The translations under genes and the position numbers were made by a program. Shown here one piece after another: positions 1 through 9,492 of a DNA stretch of 64,000 nucleotides (within the stretch, counting starts at the first letter, position 1; each line of letters opens with the position of its first letter). This DNA comes from Salinimonas profundi (GTDB taxonomy: Bacteria; Pseudomonadota; Gammaproteobacteria; Enterobacterales; Alteromonadaceae). Location: contig NZ_JABBXD010000001.1 of the NCBI RefSeq assembly GCF_014750655.1, positions 924,372 through 988,371 on the forward strand. The letters run 5' to 3'. The notes beneath the pieces are model-generated. The model made no database searches and had not been told where the DNA came from. It was given only the letters and a program-made list of their open reading frames with translations.

Positions 1-3000
1 TTATCCTGTAATCCGGCCAATAGCTGATGGTCGTACGCCAGGCTATGCCACTCTTCGCACGAGTTTGCGAGCGCAATCAAATGCCCTGCCAAATTTCCGC
101 TGTCTACAGAAGAAACATATTCGGGTAATAGCGACTCCAGAGATTTGGTACCATACCAGTTATAAAAATGCCCCTTAAATTTTGGCAGTTTATCCAGCGT
201 ATCGAAGGTACCTTCGAGTCGCTGCAGTGCAGCGTCTAATCCAATCCAACCGAAATCTCTGGCGCAACATACCGATAGTAAATATAGGCCTATATTTGTC
301 GGAGAAGTCCGATGAGCAACCTGTGGCTTTGGATCTTCCTGAAAATTATCCGGCGGTAACATGTTGTCACCAGGAGTAACGAACTGTTCAAAGAATCGCC
401 AGGTACTGCGTGCGATGTCTCTGAGCTCTTTTCTACAACTATCTGAGGCTGGTAAAAAAGCACTGAAACGAGGACGGCTGATCCAAAATGCAATAGCTGG
501 CGCGCTTATCCATATGAGTGCAAAGGGCAGCACCAGTGGCCATACCGGTGGTAAAACGATGACGGTTAACAGGCACAAAATTATCGACAACGTTGTACCG
601 AAGACCATTCGTTTATAACACTGAGTAATGGAGAGATAAGGGCTACTCTCCTGCTGCGCGGCGGGCATCCATTGCAACATATTTTTGTGGCTATAAATGA
701 CACGCACCAAGGTTCTAAATATTGCATCGCAGGTCCACCAGGTCTTATCCGGCAAAAAAACCAGAGAAAGTAGAATATGCTTGCAGGCTAAAAGCGCATC
801 AGCCAGCCACATTTTAAAATGATTGGTGAGCTTTCCCTGACTTTGGCGATAAGATGTCAGTAAAAAACACAGAGGTAAAAAGAAGGGCATTGCGAGGGTG
901 AGCAGTACGACACTCAATAACGTAATGGTCGCAAATAATGGCAGAAACCAGGCAGTAACTATCAGCAGCAACAGTAAAGGTAAAACTAAAGAGCGCCGCA
1001 GATTATCCAGTATTTTCCACTTTCCTAATGTTGATGTTTTGTTGCCACTCTTTTTTTGTCTGTCAATTAACCATGGAAGTAGCTGCCAATCGCCCCTTAT
1101 CCATCTATGCTGACGCTTAACATCAGAATCATATCGGCTGGGAAATGCCTCAATAAACTCAATATCTGAGACCAGCCCTGCACGAGCAAACACACCTTCA
1201 AATAAGTCATGGCTTAATAAAGTATTATCGGGCACTCGTCCATCCAGCGAGGCTTCAAATGCGTCAATGTCATAAATGCCCTTGCCAGTGTAGGAGCCCT
1301 CATCAAAAAGATCCTGATAAACATCTGATCGCGCACTAATGTATGCTTCAATGCCGCCAGGACTAGAAAAAACATGCTGATACCAGGACCCTTCTCCGTT
1401 TACAGGCATAGACGGCGTAACCTTGGGTTGCAAAATCCCGTGACCGGAGACGACACGGTGAAAATGCGTATCGACACGTGGCCGGTTAAGCGGGTGTGCC
1501 ATTTTGCCAATGAGCTTTCTCACAGCATCACGCGAAAGCTGAGTGTCAGCGTCTAATGTGATGACAAAGCGCACCTTAGGAGGTAACTGCGGTTCGCTGC
1601 CATCAACTGCAGTGAAACTCGTCTTACTCGCGCCACGCAATAACCGGTTTAACTCATGAAGTTTGCCACGTTTACGCTCCCACGCCATCCAGCTTGACTC
1701 GCCAGGATTGTAAAGTCGACACCGATAAAGCGCATGAAATCGTTGCCCCGTAACATTCTTACCATATTGTTGATTCAACGCTGCTATTTTCTCACTTACC
1801 TGTGAAAGCATTCGCGCATCATCCTTAAGAACTTCAGTAGGCGCATCAGCACCATCAATCAATAATATATAAGCAAGTTCATCATCTTTGTATGTAAGAT
1901 GATGAACCTCTAGTTGATTCACCAGATGCAATAAATCCTGTTCGTTTGTCATTAACGCCGGAATGACAACAACAGTACGAAATTGTTCGGGTACCCCTTG
2001 CTCTAGCGCCATAGCCGGCAGCAACCTGGCACTAAGCGTAGATGTAATAAGCCGGTCGGTCAGAAGTATAGCCAGCTCGCTGGCAGGTATCAGAAGCAGA
2101 ACGCCTACCACCCATATTGTCACTGTAGCTAGGGAAGTCAGAGTGCTAATAGCAATTACCATCAATACGACAGTGAGCAGCGCTATAGACGTTAAATACC
2201 CCATCAGCCCACAAGTGGTGTAAAGCCTAAAGAATCTCAACGACAACGGAGGCTCAAACCCGATAATTTTTTCAAAGTCCAGCCGTCCTTGCCCAATAAG
2301 GTAAAACCCCGGGTCCGCCATTCGTCTCGCTTCTGTCTCATCGCTTTCATTCCCAGCAGCGCTACGCGCAACATCCAACAATTTCTTTGTAACCTCCAGC
2401 TCACTGAATAAGGAGCCCAAAGCGAGTTTTTCTATACAGGTGCGATAGAGATTTCGGGTAGAGAAGTCCATCTGCGAATAGCTGACATGTTTACGAAGCG
2501 TCTGTTCGACACAGCTGATTCGTTCGAACTGAACGTTCCAGTTAATATCCGCTATTAGTCGCATACTATTGATAACATTTTGCATGCTTACATTTGCGAT
2601 ACTGTGTTGCAGCGAAGCCTTTTGTACCACATCGGCAAATGACATATTTTGCTTGTCCAGAGCTCGCTCAAGCCATATTAGTGCTGAGGTCATAGACGCA
2701 TCCTGACCGCGCAAACGTTTCACTAATTGTGCAGCAAAAATATTAGTTATATCGTCGGCCGGATAAGTAACTTGATCTGAAGGTTGCCCTGCACTATCCA
2801 CAGATAATCTTAAAATAGCGTCTGCCAGTGCATCTGCGTTCATGCGCTCTGTATGACCGACCGCCAATTGTTCTGAAAGGCGACGCAGATTTTCAATAAG
2901 TACTATTCGAATGGTAACAGACACTGCCCACAACTCGCCAATAGATAGGGGGACAACCTGTTGATACCGGGTCATGAAGTGATAAAACGTGTTGATATCA

Positions 3001-3434
3001 AAGTGACTATCAGTATGAGCAACGTATGCCCACGCAATACCAAACACGCGCGGATAACCTTTAAAGGGGCCCTCCAATAACTTAGGCAACTGATTATAAA
3101 AGTGTTTGGGAAGGTCTTTTCGCACGTTCCAAATCTGTGCATCTACAACATGGTAGTTATCCAAAAGCCATTCTGATGCCGGTGCAATTTTATCGCCCTC
3201 CTTGAGCGCCGAGGCATTGTCATAGTATACCTGGGCCAATACTTTAGCGTTGTCGTCAAGCCGCTTTGTCAAAGCGACAACTTTTTGAGGGTGTAACGCA
3301 ATTTTCTGCGTCAAGGCCAGGCTTCTGGCATGCTGCGCCAAGCGCTCCATACTTAACAATTCTTCTCGAACAGGATGTGAATCATTCCAGGGAGGAGCAA
3401 AGCTGGCAGAACGTCTGGTGGATCGAATTGACAT
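1..3434 (-). CDS. ndvB: Cyclic beta-1,2-glucan synthase, 5' part (runs off left edge)
   Basis: Inner-membrane enzyme of the NdvB/ChvB/Cgs family, which makes cyclic osmoregulated periplasmic glucans from UDP-glucose. The window holds the first 1144 codons; family members are about 2,800 residues, so the phosphorylase-like C-terminal half lies outside. Translating the minus strand shows the family stretch IGELWA...ENLRRL near residues 165-185, hydrophobic segments around 408-455, and a GT84 glycosyltransferase domain with DAD at 628-630, a DIDAFE motif near 718 and QHRWIRGDW starting near 775. More membrane segments follow near 810-840 and 920-960, and a conserved TSPTNIGLYLLS stretch lies near 1036. 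The start at 3434 is chosen because AAGGTG lies 6 bases before the ATG. No frameshift was seen in the parts translated. The Crp/Fnr regulator gene lies upstream in the same direction. Confidence 0.93.
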   Translation of the reverse strand, partial: MSIRSTRRSASFAPPWNDSHPVREELLSMERLAQHARSLALTQKIALHPQKVVALTKRLDDNAKVLAQVYYDNASALKEGDKIAPASEWLLDNYHVVDAQIWNVRKDLPKHFYNQLPKLLEGPFKGYPRVFGIAWAYVAHTDSHFDINTFYHFMTRYQQVVPLSIGELWAVSVTIRIVLIENLRRLSEQLAVGHTERMNADALADAILRLSVDSAGQPSDQVTYPADDITNIFAAQLVKRLRGQDASMTSALIWLERALDKQNMSFADVVQKASLQHSIANVSMQNVINSMRLIADINWNVQFERISCVEQTLRKHVSYSQMDFSTRNLYRTCIEKLALGSLFSELEVTKKLLDVARSAAGNESDETEARRMADPGFYLIGQGRLDFEKIIGFEPPLSLRFFRLYTTCGLMGYLTSIALLTVVLMVIAISTLTSLATVTIWVVGVLLLIPASELAILLTDRLITSTLSARLLPAMALEQGVPEQFRTVVVIPALMTNEQDLLHLVNQLEVHHLTYKDDELAYILLIDGADAPTEVLKDDARMLSQVSEKIAALNQQYGKNVTGQRFHALYRCRLYNPGESSWMAWERKRGKLHELNRLLRGASKTSFTAVDGSEPQLPPKVRFVITLDADTQLSRDAVRKLIGKMAHPLNRPRVDTHFHRVVSGHGILQPKVTPSMPVNGEGSWYQHVFSSPGGIEAYISARSDVYQDLFDEGSYTGKGIYDIDAFEASLDGRVPDNTLLSHDLFEGVFARAGLVSDIEFIEAFPSRYDSDVKRQHRWIRGDWQLLPWLIDRQKKSGNKTSTLGKWKILDNLRRSLVLPLLLLLIVTAWFLPLFATITLLSVVLLTLAMPFFLPLCFLLTSYRQSQGKLTNHFKMWLADALLACKHILLSLVFLPDKTWWTCDAIFRTLVRVIYSHKNMLQWMPAAQQESSPYLSITQCYKRMVFGTTLSIILCLLTVIVLPPVWPLVLPFALIWISAPAIAFWISRPRFSAFLPASDSCRKELRDIARSTWRFFEQFVTPGDNMLPPDNFQEDPKPQVAHRTSPTNIGLYLLSVCCARDFGWIGLDAALQRLEGTFDTLDKLPKFKGHFYNWYGTKSLESLLPEYVSSVDSGNLAGHLIALANSCEEWHSLAYDHQLLAGLQD

Positions 3435-3763
3435 AGAACGCACCTTTAATTCGGATAACAATAAGCCTGTTTACTATGTAAAAATAAACACTGGTCTCTT
3501 TGTTGTTGAACAAGAAAGCTTTTCTCTTCAGGGGGAAGTTCGCGTAGATGTCATCTTTTAACAAGTCGCTAGCCAGAGAAAGCACGGTAAGATTATCAGA
3601 GTAAGCATAGCGTTGAGTTTGGATGTTGTCGGTACGATATCCCACACATCGTTACATTCGCTGCTATTATGATGAACGGGAAGGTCTGAACTTATTTTTG
3701 TGTACTTTCGCGACGCGTATTATCGCGCTTAACGCTAAAAGATAACTGAGATGAGTTGTGCTA
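3435..3763. other. Intergenic, probable ndvB leader/promoter
   Basis: About 330 bases between the regulator gene and ndvB. Short minus-strand reading frames here overlap both flanking genes and have no recognisable product. No clear terminator or operator was seen. It presumably carries the ndvB promoter. Confidence 0.4.
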
Positions 3764-4480
3764 CTAATTACCCGACTTTGAATCAAAAGCTTCAAGCCTG
3801 TCAGTTTCATCCTTAACCACCTGATAACACTCACAGCACAACGCTTCCAACTTTGGTCGGTCAATCACAGTAATATGCCCCCTATGATAGGTTATTATGC
3901 CCGCTCGCTGCAGTTTCCCCGCAGCTTCTGTTACGCCCTCACGACGCACGCCCAGCATATTTGCGATAAGTTCCTGGGTCATCGTTAATTTATTATCAGG
4001 TAGGCGGTCAAGCGAAAGCAGTAACCATCTGCACAATTGTTGATCTATTTTATGATGTCTGTTGCAAACTGCTGTTTGCGACATTTGCGTTATAAGCGCT
4101 TGTGTATACCTTAGCAGTAAAAGTCTGATTTGAGATTCGCTATTAAATTCCTGACGAAGTATCGCCGCAGGCAATCGATATGCAGAACCTGCACTTTGCA
4201 CAATCGCCCGACTTGGTGTGCTGCCCCCGCCCATAAACACAGAGATACCGACCAATCCTTCGTTACCAACCAGCGATATTTCTGCCGATGCGCCGTCTGA
4301 CATTACAAACAATAGTGATACGATAGCGTCAATAGGGAAATAGACATACTCTAATTTTTCGCCCGATTCATAAAGTACTTTTCCCAAAGGAAGAGACGTT
4401 AAACTGAGGTGTGGAAAAATATGCTCTTTTGAGTTTTTTTCCAGCGCCGACAAAAGTCTGTTTTGTAATGGTTCCATCAT
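3764..4480 (-). CDS. Crp/Fnr-family transcriptional regulator
   Basis: A 238-residue Crp/Fnr-type regulator. Residues about 25-125 form the cyclic-nucleotide-binding-like beta-barrel (PLGKVLYESGE, YFPIDAIVSLL, VGNEGLVGIS). The C-terminal winged helix spans about 150-220, with LTMTQELIANMLGVRREGVT as the helix-turn-helix. The amino-terminal cysteine cluster of FNR is absent, and the cAMP phosphate-binding signature of CRP is not recognisable, so the ligand is unknown. A Cys-Cys-x-Cys cluster (ALCCECY) near residue 212 is seen. It sits upstream of ndvB in the same orientation, 330 bases away, and could control ndvB or the stress genes to its right; that is inference. Confidence 0.88.
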   Translation of the reverse strand: MMEPLQNRLLSALEKNSKEHIFPHLSLTSLPLGKVLYESGEKLEYVYFPIDAIVSLLFVMSDGASAEISLVGNEGLVGISVFMGGGSTPSRAIVQSAGSAYRLPAAILRQEFNSESQIRLLLLRYTQALITQMSQTAVCNRHHKIDQQLCRWLLLSLDRLPDNKLTMTQELIANMLGVRREGVTEAAGKLQRAGIITYHRGHITVIDRPKLEALCCECYQVVKDETDRLEAFDSKSGN

Positions 4481-4927
4481 GTTGAGTCCTTTTATCGCGT
4501 TTAGCCCTTCACATCATCAGCTACGCGTTATTCGATAAAAAATGTTGAGGTGCTGCGTTATTTCTGGTCTGAATTGGCAAGGCAGTGAATAACCAAGAAC
4601 GGTTTTTTCACTGCACTTCACTCTCTATCTAATCACTTCAGAAGTTAACGGGGAAAGTATAGTCTAAACGCTTGTTCTGTATGTAAGATAACAATACCCC
4701 GCCAGTAATTCTCACAGGCTATCAAAATCCAGTTTATGCGCTTGTCCTATTTCTCTGATGATAAATGATAGCCGGTTCAAACGGCTATCATGTGTAATTA
4801 GTGCTATTTTGTTGCAAAACCTTGCAGTAAAAAGTTGGTAATTAGTGGTACGAATAACTCTGTATAAGTTACTAACCGCTTACCACGCGATGCTTTTTTT
4901 ATGATCTCTCATAAAGTTTGAATTAAT

Positions 4928-4959
4928 TACATGTATGTTTGCTATCGAACATACATGTA
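4928..4959. promoter_or_regulatory. Perfect 12-bp inverted repeat, likely operator
   Basis: Arms TACATGTATGTT (4928-4939) and AACATACATGTA (4948-4959) match perfectly around an 8-base centre. No T-run follows, so it is not a terminator. The form suits a dimeric regulator. It lies 470 bases upstream of the Crp/Fnr gene start and 15 bases before a weak ORF; the binding protein is unknown. Confidence 0.5.
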
Positions 4960-4973
4960 CGATGAAGTAGATT

Positions 4974-5282
4974 ATGCTCATAATATCAAATCAACTGCAT
5001 AGGCTTGCCCCGATGGCAAAGGTTACGATGAGCGTCGACAATCTACAACCGGCCGCGGTTATGCTATTGAATAGGAAAATCAACGCTGTTGTACCGCTTT
5101 TTAATCGTTATTGGCCAAAAGCAATGACTAATAATGGCTGGGTCTTTGAGCAATTCAGATTACTGCCCTTCGACAAAACGCACTACATCAACAAGCGCTG
5201 TCACTTACATCTAATAGAGCTCGGTGAAACCACGAACGTTGTTAATCTGCATTGGCCCAAAGTGTTGCTTTTGCAGCAGTAG
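4974..5282 (+). CDS. Doubtful hypothetical ORF
   Basis: A 102-codon frame starting 15 bases after the palindrome. No ribosome binding site precedes the ATG, no signal peptide or membrane segment is seen, and I do not recognise the sequence. Its position directly behind an operator-like palindrome is the only reason to list it. It may be a non-coding stretch or a remnant. Confidence 0.2.
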   Translation: MLIISNQLHRLAPMAKVTMSVDNLQPAAVMLLNRKINAVVPLFNRYWPKAMTNNGWVFEQFRLLPFDKTHYINKRCHLHLIELGETTNVVNLHWPKVLLLQQ

Positions 5283-5758
5283 CAGCATCCCTGATGCGTA
5301 GTTCTCAGCTATACAGCGGCACAGGCCCCTGGTAGCTCGGCAACGTAGTCTGAGGTAAGACGCCATAGGACACACCTCGCCCAAAGTACATTGCTTAATG
5401 CAATGTCGGAAAACAGCAATAGCAGACTATAAAAGATAGTTACCAATGCCGCTTTTTTTGACCGGTAAATACCCTGGATTGCGTGGGAAGCCGGCGCTAT
5501 ATGTTGCCAGACAACAGTGCAATTACGCACCGAATATATCAATACTCAGGCGACTCGCTTGCTGATGCTAAGCAATAGAAAAAGTGAGTTGCAGTATGAA
5601 ATCGCACCCACTCACCCAACCAGCAGCGTTGAGAGTATTTTTATCGAGCGGACATTTATCTAGCCCTCATTCAGAAGCTGACTGTCAAATTACTTAGGGG
5701 TTTTTCGTGAAGAAGTAAGATTGAAACAATACGCAGACGCTAACCAGAGGCAAACATT

Positions 5759-6826
5759 ATGTCACAAGCCAATGATAATAATTCCCCGCACACACCATGG
5801 CAAAGCAGAGAGCCTCCACCAGATATAGATAAGTTGGCAAAGAAATTTTTTGAGCGAATTAAAAGACTAATTCCGGGACGCGGTCGTCCAGTAGCTTTTT
5901 TTATTATTTTACTGTTCATTGTTATAGGCGCCAGTCTGTGGAGCGCAATTTATACCGTTCCCAGTGACTCTGTCGCCGTAGTGCAAAGGTTCGGTAAATA
6001 CGTTGGCGATGTTTCGCCGGGTCTGCACTTCCGCTTTCCCTTTGGTATCGAAACTACTCAAATTGTTCCGGTAAAAAGACAATTGAAACAGGAATTTGGA
6101 TTTACCACGCCCGACGCCACCGATCCGGTGCAAAGTCCACGTGAGAATGACGCACAGCGCGAAACTCAAATGGTGACAGGTGATTTAAATGCCGCGTTAG
6201 TTGAATGGGTGGTGCAATACCGTATCTCCGACCCCGTCAAATTTCTATTTGAGGTGAGAGAACCCAGTGAAACATTACGCTATGTTTCTGAATCGGTAAT
6301 GCGTGAAGTGGTTGGTGACCGCACAGTAGATGAAGTGATTACTATTGGCCGACAGCAAATTGAATCTGAAGCCCTGATTAAAATGCAGGCTACATCAAGC
6401 AAATATGCCATGGGTATTAGTATCGACCAGGTACAATTAAAGAACATCAATCCCCCCGAACCCGTTCAGGAATCTTTTAATGAAGTCAATCAAGCCCAGC
6501 AGGAAAAAGAAAAGCTGATAAACGAAGCGCGACGAGACTACAACAAAGTTATTCCTTTAGCAGAAGGAGAGAAGGATCAGCGTATTCGGGAAGCAGATGG
6601 ATATCGTCTAAAACGCATTAACGAAGCAAAAGGTGATACTGCCAGATTTAATGCGCTCTACTTTGAATATGTAAAGGCACCAGAGGTCACGCGTAAGCGC
6701 ATCTACCTCGAAACCATGCAAAAGATTATGCCCAACGTCACCACTAAGTTCATTCTGGATACTGAATCTCAAGGCATATTGCCACTACTTAATCTTGATA
6801 GTGTTGAGGTTGCACGCCATGAATAA
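5759..6826 (+). CDS. hflK: HflK-like SPFH/band 7 protein (second copy)
   Basis: A 355-residue member of the SPFH family most like HflK, which with HflC forms an inner-membrane cage around the FtsH protease and restrains it. Residues 1-45 are cytoplasmic and charged, one membrane segment follows at about 45-66 (VAFFIILLFIVIGASLW), then the periplasmic band-7 domain begins (YTVPSDSVAVVQRFGKY), followed by a coiled coil rich in E/K/R/A at about 240-300. AGAGG lies before the ATG. It overlaps the hflC-like gene by 8 bases. The usual hfq-hflX context is missing and nhaA and hsp20 follow, so this looks like a paralogous stress-linked pair rather than the housekeeping copy. That is inference. Confidence 0.85.
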   Translation: MSQANDNNSPHTPWQSREPPPDIDKLAKKFFERIKRLIPGRGRPVAFFIILLFIVIGASLWSAIYTVPSDSVAVVQRFGKYVGDVSPGLHFRFPFGIETTQIVPVKRQLKQEFGFTTPDATDPVQSPRENDAQRETQMVTGDLNAALVEWVVQYRISDPVKFLFEVREPSETLRYVSESVMREVVGDRTVDEVITIGRQQIESEALIKMQATSSKYAMGISIDQVQLKNINPPEPVQESFNEVNQAQQEKEKLINEARRDYNKVIPLAEGEKDQRIREADGYRLKRINEAKGDTARFNALYFEYVKAPEVTRKRIYLETMQKIMPNVTTKFILDTESQGILPLLNLDSVEVARHE

Positions 6827-7796
6827 AACAACCTTATTATCAGTGACCGGCTTCGTACTTATTGCTGTGTTGATAGCATTAATTAAAGGTGCGCTGTACA
6901 CAGTAGGAGAGGTAGAACAGGTCGTTGTTACCCAGTTTGGTAAGCCTGTAGGAGAGCCTATCGTAACAGCGGGCTTGCAATTTAAGATACCATTTATCCA
7001 GCAGGTTAATCCTATTGAAAAACGTGTACTGGAATGGGACGGCAATCCTTCTGACATGCCTACCAAGGATAAGCTGTATATCTCTGTAGATTTGTTCGCA
7101 CGCTGGCGAATCATCGATCCATTACAATATTTTTTACGCCTGCGTGATGAACGAAGCGCGCAATCCAGGCTTGATGACATACTTGGCAGTGAGACTCGAA
7201 ACGCTGTAGCCAAACACGAGTTGATAGAAATCATCCGAACTACCAAGGACCGTGTTCCACAACGCGACGAACTACTTACTGATGCCGAAAAAACACTCAA
7301 CATGGGTACTTTGGTACCAATTAACAAAGGACGCAAAGTCGTAGAAAATGAAATTTTTCAGTCGGCAGCCGAAAAGGTCAATGTGTTTGGCATTGAACTG
7401 TTGGATATCCGCTTTAAAAGGATTAACTACAACGCCAGTGTGCGACCCAAAATTTACGACAGAATGGTGAGTGAACGACGGCAAATTGCTGAGCGCTTTC
7501 TTTCTGAAGGTCATGGCGAAGCTGCCAGGATCCGCGGAAACCGCGAGCGCGATTTAAACAAAATTCAGTCGGAGGCCTATCTGCAGGTTGAAAAAATTCG
7601 AGGACAAGCCGACGCCATTGCCGCACAGATATATTCTGATGCCTATAATCAAAGTGAAAAAGCTGTCAGCTTTTATGAGTTTACCCGAACCATGGCCGCT
7701 TTTCCTTCCATCGTAGACAATGGCACAACACTCATATTATCAACGGACAGTGAGATGTATAAATATATTAAAACCTCAACCTCAGAGGAAAAATAG
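6819..7796 (+). CDS. hflC: HflC-like SPFH/band 7 protein (second copy)
   Basis: A 325-residue partner of the preceding HflK-like protein. One amino-terminal membrane segment (about residues 8-28) is followed by a band-7 domain with the HflC-type stretch EVEQVVVTQFGKPVG. Later come ERFLSEGHGEAARIRGNRERD and a QSEAYLQVEKIRGQADA coiled-coil segment typical of HflC. The start at 6819 is chosen over an in-frame start at 6795 because it gives the canonical MNKT-plus-membrane-segment amino terminus and an 8-base overlap with the HflK-like gene, which suggests translational coupling. Confidence 0.87.
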   Translation: MNKTTLLSVTGFVLIAVLIALIKGALYTVGEVEQVVVTQFGKPVGEPIVTAGLQFKIPFIQQVNPIEKRVLEWDGNPSDMPTKDKLYISVDLFARWRIIDPLQYFLRLRDERSAQSRLDDILGSETRNAVAKHELIEIIRTTKDRVPQRDELLTDAEKTLNMGTLVPINKGRKVVENEIFQSAAEKVNVFGIELLDIRFKRINYNASVRPKIYDRMVSERRQIAERFLSEGHGEAARIRGNRERDLNKIQSEAYLQVEKIRGQADAIAAQIYSDAYNQSEKAVSFYEFTRTMAAFPSIVDNGTTLILSTDSEMYKYIKTSTSEEK

Positions 7797-7958
7797 CAAA
7801 CAACCGCGACGTGCACTACTAATGATAAAATGTTGACAAGGCGAAATGGTATCTAAGGCGTCGGCACCGGTTTGTAGTTAACACCTGACTGATAAGTAGT
7901 TACTCGGTCTCGTTTTCAATGCTTCTGGCATCAACGATAAAACCCCGGAGAGTAGCGA

Positions 7959-8147
7959 ATGAGTAAAGATGATAATTGGATTAAGTTTACTATCTGGTTT
8001 ACCAAAACAACGACGATTATCTGCGGTTTTATGGGTACCATGAGCAAAAAATGGCAGGATGCCATTTTTCATGGCAACGTTAATCTTCATCAAATGACAG
8101 AATTGTCTCAGGAGATTAATCCTGATGAAACTACGAACCATTTCTAA
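7959..8147 (+). CDS. Small hypothetical protein coupled to nhaA
   Basis: A 62-codon frame with a good ribosome binding site (GGAGAG about 8 bases before the ATG). It ends 23 bases inside nhaA, a layout typical of translational coupling. The product has a mildly hydrophobic stretch (FTIWFTKTTTIICGFMG) and no family I recognise. The good ribosome binding site and overlap favour a real gene or leader peptide; chance cannot be excluded. Confidence 0.45.
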   Translation: MSKDDNWIKFTIWFTKTTTIICGFMGTMSKKWQDAIFHGNVNLHQMTELSQEINPDETTNHF

Positions 8148-9492
8148 GTTCTTGCTTGCAAAAAGCAGAGGAAATGCAGAACAGCTACCGCAGTCTCCTA
8201 TTGACTGGATAACTCAACCCTTAGGCCGTTTCTTCAAGATAGAGGCAGCAGCAGGACTAATATTACTTCTGTTTACGCTGCTGGCGCTCTATTTAGCCAA
8301 CTCCGGTTTCAGTTCAGAATTTGCCGCACTATGGAAAATTCCTATTGGGATCTCTATCGGCTCGATCTCATTTGAACGTTCTCTGCACGCATGGATAAAC
8401 GATGCAGTTATGACGCTCTTTTTCTTTCTCATCGCATTAGAACTCAAGCGTGAGTTGGTTTTAGGAGAGTTACGTAAACCTCGACTCGCATTGTTGTCAA
8501 TTTCCGCAGCGATTGGCGGCATGATAGTACCTGCAAGTATTTATCTTCTTTTCCAGTTTGGCGAAGTCGGCCAGCGCGGTTGGGGAACCGTAATGGCAAC
8601 GGATACAGCGTTCGTTATTGGTTGCCTGGCATTACTGGGGACCCGAATACCCAAGAGTCTGCGCATATTTATGTTATCGCTGGCAATTGTTGACGATCTT
8701 GGCGCAATAATAGTCGTTGCACTGGGCTATGGTAACAACCTTGACTGGTTGTTTATAGGGTGTGCTTTTATCGGCTTCGCACTGATTAAATGTATGTCTT
8801 CTTTAGGCATCCGTAGTTTGGCTTTGTTCTTCGCTGTGGGTTGTGTTATTTGGCTATTTATTGATGCTGCCGGTATTCATCCTACCGTCACCGGCGTAGT
8901 GCTTGGTTTGATGACACCGACATCTAAGTGGGTTAACGAGAGCAAACTGTATGATATTGTCAATGCGCTGTGGAGTCCGATAGCGACGGAGCAGAAAAAC
9001 CAGCACGCTTTTCGTAGCAGGCTGTTAAAAACCGCAGAGGCCGCTGCTCGTGAAGCATTGTCCCCGGTAGAAAGATTAGAAATCTTACTTCACCCTTGGG
9101 TTGGGTTTGTTGTGATGCCACTGTTCGCGTTCGCTAATGCAGGTATTCCCTTGAGTAACCAAGACATGCCAACTTCGATTATTCTGGCAATATTCTTCGG
9201 TTTTGTGCTCGGTAAGCCTGCCGGAATTTGTTTGTTTAGTTGGTTTGCCATAAAAACTAAGCTTGCCGAACGCCCTGCAGATTTATCTTGGGGATTAATT
9301 TTGGCGGGCGGTATTTTAGCCGGTATTGGTTTCACTATGGCAATATTTATCGCTAATTTAGCTTTCGCTCCTGCGTTAATTAATGCCGCGAAATTAGGCA
9401 TTCTCGCAGCCTCCTTATTCTCATCTGTTATCGGTATCGCGTTGTTATTTTTTATTACTCGACATCACACTGCCAGCAAATTAAAAGAATAA
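8125..9492 (+). CDS. nhaA: Na+/H+ antiporter NhaA
   Basis: A 455-residue NhaA-type sodium/proton antiporter of the inner membrane, important for salt and alkaline pH tolerance. The paired aspartates of the ion-binding site are in LSLAIVDDLGAIIVV. Other family stretches are ATDTAFVIGCLALLG, HPTVTGVVLGLMTP and GFTMAIFIANLAFA. It is longer than the E. coli protein (388) because of an N-terminal extension and an insert near residues 270-310, as in many marine NhaA proteins. AGGAG lies 10 bases before the ATG at 8125. It overlaps the small upstream ORF. Confidence 0.95.
   Translation: MKLRTISKFLLAKSRGNAEQLPQSPIDWITQPLGRFFKIEAAAGLILLLFTLLALYLANSGFSSEFAALWKIPIGISIGSISFERSLHAWINDAVMTLFFFLIALELKRELVLGELRKPRLALLSISAAIGGMIVPASIYLLFQFGEVGQRGWGTVMATDTAFVIGCLALLGTRIPKSLRIFMLSLAIVDDLGAIIVVALGYGNNLDWLFIGCAFIGFALIKCMSSLGIRSLALFFAVGCVIWLFIDAAGIHPTVTGVVLGLMTPTSKWVNESKLYDIVNALWSPIATEQKNQHAFRSRLLKTAEAAAREALSPVERLEILLHPWVGFVVMPLFAFANAGIPLSNQDMPTSIILAIFFGFVLGKPAGICLFSWFAIKTKLAERPADLSWGLILAGGILAGIGFTMAIFIANLAFAPALINAAKLGILAASLFSSVIGIALLFFITRHHTASKLKE

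Larger units (their letters stand above)
4481..5758. other. Gene-poor 1.3-kb stretch
   Basis: Lies between the divergent regulator gene and hflK-like gene. It holds a 12-bp inverted repeat (4928-4959) and only weak reading frames: 4974-5282 on plus (102 codons, no ribosome binding site, no family resemblance) and 5309-5542 on minus (77 codons). The promoters of both flanking genes must be here. It may contain remains of lost genes, but I recognise none. Confidence 0.5.

Noticed and set aside
3382-3864. Two short minus-strand frames between ndvB and the Crp/Fnr gene
   Set aside because: Overlap the coding ends of real genes in other frames and carry no product signature.
5309-5542. 77-codon minus-strand frame in the gene-poor region
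   Set aside because: No ribosome binding site and no recognisable product; too weak to annotate.
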